Origin: Planctomycetota bacterium
GTDB taxonomy: Bacteria; Planctomycetota; Brocadiia; JAJRTI01
Length of the DNA stretch: 12,126 bases
Direction of reading: 5' to 3'
Assembly: GCA_024278415.1 (NCBI GenBank)
Contig: JAJRTI010000145.1
Location: 1-12,126, forward strand
Part shown: in pieces, positions 6,782-12,126 of the stretch
Numbering within the stretch: the first letter of the stretch is position 1
Layout: the number at the start of each line of letters is the position of its first letter
Position numbers and translations under genes: made by a program
Notes under the pieces: model-generated
Seen by the model: only the letters and a program-made list of their open reading frames with translations
What the model was told of the DNA's origin: nothing
Databases searched by the model: none

Positions 6782-7687
6782 ATGAATGCCCCCGTCATCG
6801 AAACCGTGCAGCTTCGCAAGTCGTTCAAACGCGTGGAGGCCGTGGCGGGCATCGACCTGCACGTGGCCCGCGGCTCGGTCTTCGGCTTTATCGGCCGCAA
6901 CGGCGCGGGCAAGACGACCACGATCCAACTGCTGCTCGGCCTGCTCGAGCCCACGTCCGGCGCGTCGACCGTGCTGGGCATGGAGAGCGTGCGCGAGAGC
7001 CTGGAGATTCGGCGCCGCGTGGGATACGTGCCCGAGCAGCACCACATGTACGAGTGGATGAGCGTGGCCGAGATCACGGGCTTCGTCGCGCCTTTCTACC
7101 CCACGTGGGGCGACGGAGAGTGCCAGCGTCTGCTGCGGCACTTCGACCTCGACCCGGCCAAGAAGGTCAAGGAGTTGTCCAAGGGCATGGTCGCCAAGCT
7201 CGCGCTGGTCATGGCGCTCGCGCACCGGCCGGAGATCCTCATCCTCGACGAGTCCACCGGCGGGCTGGACGCGATCGTGCGCCGCGAGTTCCTCGAGAGC
7301 ATCGTGGACATGATCGAGTCCGGCGAGCGCACGGTGCTCATTTCGTCGCACTTGCTCGCGGACGTAGAGCGCGTTGCGGACCAGGTTGCGGTCATCGACC
7401 AGGGCAAGCTCATCGTGCAGGAGCCCATGAGCACGCTCAAGTCCCGCGTGCGGAGCCTGCGCCTGCGCTTCGACGCCGAGCCGCCGGCGCAGCTCGATGC
7501 GGACGGCATGCTGCGCGCAGAGCGCCACGGCAACGAATGGGTGGTGACGGTGGACAACTTCACCGGCGAGACCCCCCAGGCGCTCAAGCAACGCTTCTCG
7601 GGCTCCAGCGTCGAGGTCGTGGACCTGGGGCTGGAGGATGTCTTCGTGGCGTTGGTCGGCAACTCGAGTGCAGGAGCCAAGGAGTAG
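6782..7687 (+). CDS. ABC-2 type exporter ATP-binding subunit (YtrB/CcmA-like)
   Basis: This 301-residue ATPase would energise the two permeases that follow. Walker A is GRNGAGKTT (38-46, Lys44), the Q-loop is Gln86 in VPEQ, the signature is the divergent LSKGM (132-136), Walker B is ILILDE (152-157) and the switch His is 190. The SKGM signature and the Tyr-rich stretch HHMYEWMSVAEITGFVAPFY are typical of the YtrB branch of drug and antibiotic exporters. An extra C-terminal domain of about 75 residues ends in VVDLGLEDVFVALV, a common dimer tail in this class. An excellent AGGAGG (6766-6771) lies 10 nt before the ATG. The gene is third-party to no other promoter and is co-transcribed with the regulator. 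Substrate unknown. Confidence 0.95.
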   Translation: MNAPVIETVQLRKSFKRVEAVAGIDLHVARGSVFGFIGRNGAGKTTTIQLLLGLLEPTSGASTVLGMESVRESLEIRRRVGYVPEQHHMYEWMSVAEITGFVAPFYPTWGDGECQRLLRHFDLDPAKKVKELSKGMVAKLALVMALAHRPEILILDESTGGLDAIVRREFLESIVDMIESGERTVLISSHLLADVERVADQVAVIDQGKLIVQEPMSTLKSRVRSLRLRFDAEPPAQLDADGMLRAERHGNEWVVTVDNFTGETPQALKQRFSGSSVEVVDLGLEDVFVALVGNSSAGAKE

Positions 7688-7693
7688 CGCAAC

Positions 7694-9841
7694 ATGGGCA
7701 CCACAACTGCTCTCACCGAAGCCACCGTTGGGCCGGTCCAGCCGGGCCAGTGTCGGCAGCTCCGCGCACTGCTCTGGCAGGAGTGGCGCCAGGCGCGGGC
7801 CGTGCTGCTGATCGCCGCGGCGCTACCCGTGCTGGGTTTCGCCGGCGTGCTGGTGTGGCGGGCCGATGAACTCCTCCCCGTTGCTTGGTTTTACACAATT
7901 ATGTCGGGCTTGCTGATCGGAGCCGGTGTCGGAGGTGTCGATCCTCGCAATGCCGAGTTCCTGAGGACGAAGCCGATGCCGCTCGGTCTGGTCTGGCGCG
8001 TCAAGTTCATGCTGGGCCTTGCGACTGCGGCCGTGGTGGGGATCATGAGCTTCTTGCTCACGGACTTGGCCTGCCGCCTGGCCGCTGGCGCGGATCGCGC
8101 CAGCATCTGGCTGATATGGGGCTGCTTGGCCGCGTTCCTGCCGGCGTTCTACTCCGCTGGCTGGGCCAAGAGCCTGATCGTGGCGATAGGCGCAAGCGCG
8201 GCGTCGGGGTTCGCCATCGTGATGTGCTGGCGAGTTGCGCCTTTCGAGTACTACCTGCCGCCCAGCGTGACCTTGGGGACAGGAGCAGTGCTGTTGCTCG
8301 CATTTGTGCCGATGAGCCGAGCGTGCTTCGTGTGGTGCACTCGACGCGGGGGCAGCATCAAGAAGCGGTACGTGCTCGGCTGGTTTGCACTCCCGTTGGT
8401 GATGCTGGGTGTGCTGCCTCTCGCGGGAAGCATTGGGTGGGTGAGAATGGACGCAGCCCGCTTGGACCCCACCGACTTCTCGTCCATGAGGATCGCCGGT
8501 TTTAACAGACTCAGAGCGGAGGTGTGGCTGTTAGCGGCCCCATCGAGCAAGTTTCTATATGATGGCGTGTATCGGTGGTATCTCAACTCAGATCCTATGC
8601 GCGTTTTCCGCGTGTCGCTCGACAGTGGCAACATACGACGAGCCGCTGCACTGGTCAGGGTGTGGGCGTTTTGGTCGGGCGGACCATCGCCATCCGGCCG
8701 GCGCCTTGTGTTCAAAGCATCTCCGGCCAACTGGGCTGATCCCGCTGCCGACATCCGCCCCGGCCTTGTTGTCTACGATACCGACATGGACCAGAGCCGC
8801 GAGGTCGTGGCCAACGTATCGTGGCGCACGCAGACACACTGGCTCAGTGGAGACCGCCTGCTGTTTGTATGGGTGGACCCTGATGACGGCTCAGTCCTCC
8901 ACTGGGGCCAGTGGCAGCCGGGCCAGGAGGGGGCCGATCTGCGCCGGGTGTCATCCGGCGGGATAGGCGGTTCTTGTCGTGTTGTCGGCTTCCGTAGCAA
9001 CCCCATGGAGGTGGTGATGGCGAGCTGGAGCCGGCCACCTACGTTCTGGCAGGTGCGCTTGGACACGGGGGAGACGCGGCGCTACGTCGCGCCCGATCAC
9101 ACGGAACTCCAGGACGTCTATCCCAAGGCCGGCATCGCCGTGCTGAAGCAGGTGTTACAGGCGCCCACTCAGCGATTCTCGAAGCATCAGCCCCTGGTCA
9201 TGGACCTGGCCACGGGCACATGTCAAACCGTGGACGACTTCGTCGGCGCGCGGCTGAAGTGGGTAGGAAGCAAAGGTTCTGCGAGACTGTCCAAAGACGA
9301 ACGCTGGATGATCGTCGAGTTGGCGAAACAGGGAGCACGCCCCCGACGGCCCAATCTGTACGGAACCGAGTGGTATCTGTTCGACCTTAAGGAGCGTCGG
9401 CTATTTCGTCAGCCACTGCCCCAGCCCAGCGGTGGCGGGTTTGTTTACGAGTCTTCGCCCAATGGCGCCCGCCGCCTTGCCGGCATCATCGCTTCGCGTC
9501 GTGACAGCGACGAATCGCCCTGGCCAAGTTCATGCCTGATTGTCTTTGACCCCAGAAACAGCGCACCTTCCGCCCATCTGATCGTCGACGGGAGCGCGTC
9601 CGCACACGTTCTCGACTTCCAGTGGATCAGCGACCACGAGATCGTGCTGTGTCTGAAGGATGAAGGGCGTGGGCTGCGGAGGTCCCCTGTGCCCGGCGTG
9701 CTCAAGTTCTGGGCAGGGCGCTCAGGCGTCTACCTTGTCGACATCGACGCCATGTCCGTGCGGCCCGTGTGGCCCAAGGAGGGCATGGGCCTGAAGGTCA
9801 GCATCACGACTTGGCCCGAATGGAAAAGGAGCAACCCGTGA
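7694..9841 (+). CDS. ABC-2 type permease fused to a predicted extracytoplasmic beta-propeller
   Basis: The 715-residue protein has two parts. The first 250 residues hold about seven membrane spans (near 37-54, 64-80, 105-124, 137-155, 160-179, 191-209, 228-249), preceded by RQLRALLWQEWRQARA, a cytoplasmic motif that recurs in the next gene. Residues 250-715 are soluble and repetitive: about seven units of the form [V/L]..[V/L]D...G..R followed by a W/G-rich strand pair, for example VFRVSLDSGNIRR, VVYDTDMDQS, FWQVRLDTGETRR, LVMDLATGTC, YLFDLKERR, LIVFDPRNS and VYLVDIDAMS. This suits a seven-bladed TolB/WD40-like propeller, which seven spans would place outside the inner membrane. AAGGAG (7679-7684) lies 9 nt before the ATG, inside the end of the preceding gene. 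The fold is inferred; the ABC-2 role rests on context and similarity to the second permease. Confidence 0.85.
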   Translation: MGTTTALTEATVGPVQPGQCRQLRALLWQEWRQARAVLLIAAALPVLGFAGVLVWRADELLPVAWFYTIMSGLLIGAGVGGVDPRNAEFLRTKPMPLGLVWRVKFMLGLATAAVVGIMSFLLTDLACRLAAGADRASIWLIWGCLAAFLPAFYSAGWAKSLIVAIGASAASGFAIVMCWRVAPFEYYLPPSVTLGTGAVLLLAFVPMSRACFVWCTRRGGSIKKRYVLGWFALPLVMLGVLPLAGSIGWVRMDAARLDPTDFSSMRIAGFNRLRAEVWLLAAPSSKFLYDGVYRWYLNSDPMRVFRVSLDSGNIRRAAALVRVWAFWSGGPSPSGRRLVFKASPANWADPAADIRPGLVVYDTDMDQSREVVANVSWRTQTHWLSGDRLLFVWVDPDDGSVLHWGQWQPGQEGADLRRVSSGGIGGSCRVVGFRSNPMEVVMASWSRPPTFWQVRLDTGETRRYVAPDHTELQDVYPKAGIAVLKQVLQAPTQRFSKHQPLVMDLATGTCQTVDDFVGARLKWVGSKGSARLSKDERWMIVELAKQGARPRRPNLYGTEWYLFDLKERRLFRQPLPQPSGGGFVYESSPNGARRLAGIIASRRDSDESPWPSSCLIVFDPRNSAPSAHLIVDGSASAHVLDFQWISDHEIVLCLKDEGRGLRRSPVPGVLKFWAGRSGVYLVDIDAMSVRPVWPKEGMGLKVSITTWPEWKRSNP
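9825..9831 (+). promoter_or_regulatory. Ribosome binding site that fixes the second permease start
   Basis: AAAGGAG lies 6 nt before the GTG at 9838, inside the end of the previous gene. The GTG overlaps the previous TGA as GTGA. An in-frame ATG at 9820 lies upstream of this site and has no binding site of its own, so GTG is preferred. Confidence 0.7.
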
Positions 9842-10494
9842 GCCGGAGCCACAGCAACTGGCGCCAGACCCGCGCACTGCTCTGGCGTGAGTGGCGGGCG
9901 CGGCGTGCAGAGCTGCTGGCGCTTTGGGCGTTGAACGTGGCGGCTGTGTGGGCATGGACGGGAATCGGCGACTGGCGGCCCTTGCGCAACATGCCCATCT
10001 CGCTGTTTTGGTGTCTCGTCATGGTCGTGGCCGTTGCGCCTGTGTACGCCGGCGAGCGCGCGGCGGGTACGGACCGCTTCCTGGGGGCTCTGCCACTCTC
10101 CCGGCGTCGGCTTTGGCGAATCAAGCTTGCCTGCGCCGTCTTGTTGGCGCTCGTGGCTATCGGGCCTTCGTGGCTGGTATGCGTCTTGAGCATCTCGCCG
10201 CATGGGTGGCCCGCGTATTGGCTCGACTCTGGCGTCGAGGGCGGCCCGAGTGTCCTGGTGTATCTGGCGGGCTATCCGCTGGCCTGCTTTGCCGCGGGCG
10301 TGCTCGCCTCGGTGGTGGCGGACAGCGTGGTGACCGCGGTAGCGCTCGGGGGCGTGCTGTTGATGGCTGTAATTGGGTACGTCGGATGGGGGCTGTGGTG
10401 GCTGGCCCACGTGCCGGTGGGCTTCACCATGTGCTTGAGCGCGGGGGCCATGCTCGCCGCGTCGCGGGCGGTGGCCTGTGGACGCCGCGTCTGA
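9838..10494 (+). CDS. ABC-2 type transporter permease
   Basis: This is a 218-residue membrane protein. Six spans are predicted (near 24-42, 53-71, 97-118, 138-158, 163-190, 193-212). The motif GERAAGTDRFLGALPLSRRR between spans 2 and 3 is the typical ABC-2 cytoplasmic loop. The N-terminus (RQTRALLWREWRARRAELLA) and this loop match the equivalent places of the previous permease (RQLRALLWQEWRQARAVLLI and RNAEFLRTKPMPLGLVWRVK), so the two are paralogues, one of which has gained the propeller. The overlap with the preceding stop (GTGA) implies translational coupling and equal expression. It most likely pairs with that permease and the ATPase to form one exporter. Confidence 0.9.
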   Translation: MSRSHSNWRQTRALLWREWRARRAELLALWALNVAAVWAWTGIGDWRPLRNMPISLFWCLVMVVAVAPVYAGERAAGTDRFLGALPLSRRRLWRIKLACAVLLALVAIGPSWLVCVLSISPHGWPAYWLDSGVEGGPSVLVYLAGYPLACFAAGVLASVVADSVVTAVALGGVLLMAVIGYVGWGLWWLAHVPVGFTMCLSAGAMLAASRAVACGRRV

Positions 10495-10576
10495 ACGCGA
10501 GTGGCCGAGGGGCGGCGCTTGCACCAAGGGCCGCGTTCAAGAGCACCCGGAACACAAGATAGGGTAGGATTTTTCC

Positions 10577-10605
10577 TTGCATTTGATGCAAAGGGGAGGT
10601 ATACC
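10577..10605 (+). promoter_or_regulatory. Probable promoter for the HU gene
   Basis: The -35 TTGCAT (10577-10582) and -10 TATACC (10600-10605) are 17 bp apart. The -35 overlaps a perfect palindrome, TTGCAT-TTG-ATGCAA (10577-10591), and follows a short T-run. Transcription from here would give a leader of about 200 nt before the HU start. Confidence 0.5.
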
Positions 10606-10809
10606 CAATGGTAGATGTTCTGTACACGAGTCTGGCTTGCCACGCGGCGGGCGTTCCGGTACCCTCGCAAAACGACGCGGCGCCTTGTGGCGCGCGAAGT
10701 ACCTGACACCAATATCTCGTGTCACTAACGCCGTCCGACCGGAAAGGAGGCTGTTTGGAGAGACTTGCCGCGGCGTATCTCACAAGGTTCGTCTCAGAGG
10801 AGAGGATAC
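10606..10809 (+). promoter_or_regulatory. 5' leader of the HU gene
   Basis: Most of the 315-bp gap between the second permease and HU lies here, with no convincing gene. It contains the inverted repeat TGACAC...GTGTCA (10704-10709/10719-10724, 9-bp spacer) and a perfect AAGGAGG at 10744-10750 that has no ATG behind it; the nearest start-like codon is TTG at 10755. A second, closer site GAGGAGAGG (10798-10806 region) serves the HU ATG at 10810. A post-transcriptional role is possible but not shown. Confidence 0.35.
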
Positions 10810-11229
10810 ATGAATCGGAAAGAGATGATTGACGTGTTGGCGGAATGCGCCCCCGATGTTACGAAGGCCGACATCAGCCGCATCTACGATGGCTTTGTCG
10901 ACCTGGCGAAGAAACAACTCAACGCCGAAAACGAGTTCATGCTGCCTGGCCTGGGCGCGCTGAAGGTGAAGGTCTCGAAGGCCCGCACCGCGCGGAACCC
11001 GCAGACCGGCGCACCAATCTTCGTGCCAGAGAAGAGGAACGTGCGATTCTCGGCATACAAAGAGCTAAAGGAGCTGCTGAACCCGCCCGCAGCCCCAGCG
11101 CCCGAAGCGGCCGCACCTCCCCCGCCCGCGCCTGAGCCGACCGCGCCTGAGCCGACCGCGCCCGAGCCGACCGCGCCCGAGCCGACCGATCCGCCAACGC
11201 CCCCGCCGGCCACGCCCGGGACGATGTAG
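10810..11229 (+). CDS. HU/IHF-family DNA-binding protein with Pro/Glu/Thr-rich tail
   Basis: The protein has 139 residues. Residues 1-90 are a complete HU fold: the helical start MNRKEMIDVLAE, GLGALKVKVSKAR as the beta-sheet, the DNA-intercalating arm with the RNPQTGAPI motif (62-70, Pro64), and the closing helix YKELKELL. HU proteins bend and compact DNA in the nucleoid. The tail from 91 on is low-complexity Pro/Ala/Glu/Thr, including four identical APEPT units (107-126). Unlike the Lys-rich tails of actinobacterial or planctomycete HU variants, this one is acidic and has no basic residues, so it would not bind DNA itself and may serve as a spacer or a docking site. The start is taken at the ATG behind GAGGAGAGG. 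The gene has its own promoter and leader. Confidence 0.92.
   Translation: MNRKEMIDVLAECAPDVTKADISRIYDGFVDLAKKQLNAENEFMLPGLGALKVKVSKARTARNPQTGAPIFVPEKRNVRFSAYKELKELLNPPAAPAPEAAAPPPPAPEPTAPEPTAPEPTAPEPTDPPTPPPATPGTM
11128..11187 (+). repeat. Four tandem 15-bp repeats in the HU tail
   Basis: Four in-frame copies of GCGCC[T/C]GAGCCGACC, encoding APEPT. Units 1 and 2 use CCT and units 3 and 4 use CCC; otherwise they are identical. Such near-perfect identity at nucleotide level suggests recent expansion and possible copy-number variation between strains. Confidence 0.9.
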
Positions 11230-12052
11230 CGTTCCAGCCTCTCAAGCCTGTCTTTGACCCATGAATGGGCTCTGAGCCAAGCGTTGCTGGCCGGCACGAT
11301 CCGAAGCCCGCAGGGCTCAAACAGGAGAACCTGGCCCGCATCCTCGTCCCCCGCCGCTGAAAGCGCATGAGAGACGAGATCCCGGAGCCGACGCGTGGCC
11401 GCCAGGGCCTTCCAGGTCGCCAGGCAGAGACGCTCTTACGAGCGTGCTACAAACGCGCTACATGCCCGCACAGACTGAGGGAATGTTGGACTAAGTTGTT
11501 TCAGCCCTTCGGGCTGGGGCTCGCCGCTGCATGCGCAGTTTTGTCCAGAGCCCGCTTGGGGGCTCTGGACAGCGTGAGCCCTTGGGGGGCCCGTGGGACG
11601 GCCGCGGCGTGGCCAACAGTTTGTCTCGCCGCGGGCGCGCCTCTGGGGATGCTCCCGCCCACTACTCTCACCATGGGGCCGCGTCGTCGTTTGACGCAAG
11701 GGATTCTCCGTCTGCCATGGGCCGCGCCGATTGGCGCTCAATGTTGTGTTTCAAGGAGGCATCTGGAGGGCCGGGCCCGCCAGACTCTGCGGGCGAACTT
11801 CCGGCGGTGACGCGTCCACTTGCGGGGGACATCTTCCCTGGCGCCGGGCGCCTCAGCGGGCGCTCCAAGCCTCCCGAAGGTCGCCCTGCCACGAACATCT
11901 CCGCTCGTGATGTCCCAGAGCAGCCGCACCACGGCCACTGTCACAGTCTTGCGGTCGCCGGCCACAAGACCGCGAATGGCTTATGGCGGAAGTTTACCCA
12001 TTGAGTGTCAGGACTGCCTCGTAGAGGCGATTCTCGCGGTTTTAGCTCGGCT
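11230..12052. other. Non-coding, hairpin-rich region
   Basis: About 820 bp without a believable gene on either strand: all open frames here lack family features, a good start and a ribosome binding site. It holds ACGCTC-TTAC-GAGCGT followed by GCTAC (11430-11450), CAGCCC-TTC-GGGCTG (11502-11516), a 12-bp perfect stem (11542-11553/11560-11571), GGGACATC/GATGTCCC (11826-11833/11909-11916), GTCTTG/CAAGAC (11946-11951/11965-11970) and GCCTC-GTA-GAGGC (12016-12028). CCTCCCGAAGGT (11870-11881) repeats the left arm of the lepA-leader hairpin. None is followed by a T-tract, so none is called a terminator. It reads as an accumulation of REP-like repeats. Confidence 0.45.
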
Positions 12053-12126
12053 TTACTCGCGACCGAGCCGGATCCGGACGGGCACGCGTAGTTCCTCCAA
12101 GTAGCGCTTCTGTACGGGCGTGATGC
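12053..12126 (-). CDS. Possible 3' end of an unidentified minus-strand gene
   Basis: Reading into the window from its right edge on the minus strand, one frame gives 23 residues (ITPVQKRYLEELRVPVRIRL, then GRE) followed by TAA at 12053-12055. The composition is protein-like, with an amphipathic Q-K-R-Y-L-E-E-L stretch. The rest lies outside the window. I do not recognise the family, and a 74-base open frame can occur by chance. Confidence 0.3.
   Translation of the reverse strand, partial: ITPVQKRYLEELRVPVRIRLGRE

Noticed and set aside
10608..10706. Small open frame of 32 residues preceded by GGGGAGG
   Set aside because: Its ATG lies only 3 bases after the predicted -10 box, so it would fall at or before the transcription start, and the peptide looks random.
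11542..11571. Rho-independent terminator
   Set aside because: The stem is strong, but neither strand has a T-run after it.
11531..12004. Open frame of 157 codons after HU
   Set aside because: No ribosome binding site, Gly/Ser/Pro/Arg-rich random-looking composition, and it runs through several strong hairpins.

Overview
The window looks like a chromosomal piece of a GC-rich, Gram-negative-type bacterium. An LptB-type ATPase implies an outer membrane with lipopolysaccharide transport. The signal peptidase I carries two zinc ribbons and a large beta-rich insertion. There is also a secreted C13/caspase-like protein and an HU protein with a Pro-rich tail. Together these suggest the Planctomycetota or a nearby lineage. 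That assignment is an inference from architecture, not a phylogeny. I saw no rRNA, tRNA, CRISPR array or transposase gene.

Layout. 1-441 holds no gene but is packed with hairpins, including a 24-bp perfect palindrome (201-250). 442-1254 is a secreted C13/caspase-like protein that appears to lack its catalytic Cys. A strong promoter (1312-1340) and a structured leader (1380-1508) lead into lepA (1509-3329). lepA is followed 2 nt later by an unusually large lepB (3332-4774); this is the classical lepA-lepB order. 4775-5083 is an AT-rich gap with one consensus DnaA box and one near match. lptB follows at 5084-5821. 5822-6286 is a second hairpin-rich, non-coding stretch, with a 66-bp near-perfect palindrome and REP-like hairpins.

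6287-10494 is one tight operon: a near-consensus promoter, a YtrA-type GntR repressor, an ABC ATPase, a permease carrying a predicted extracytoplasmic beta-propeller, and a second permease that overlaps it by 4 nt. It is probably a self-regulated ABC-2 exporter. The substrate is unknown, though YtrA relatives often respond to cell-envelope stress. 10495-10809 is a leader with its own promoter for an HU-family protein (10810-11229) whose C-terminal tail contains four perfect APEPT repeats. 11230-12052 is non-coding and hairpin-rich. The last 74 bases may be the 3' end of a minus-strand gene.

Most unusual are the composite palindromic elements near 140-314 and 5901-6076, which share one architecture and look like two members of an undescribed REP/MITE-like family. 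Next are the remodelled signal peptidase I and the propeller-fused exporter subunit.
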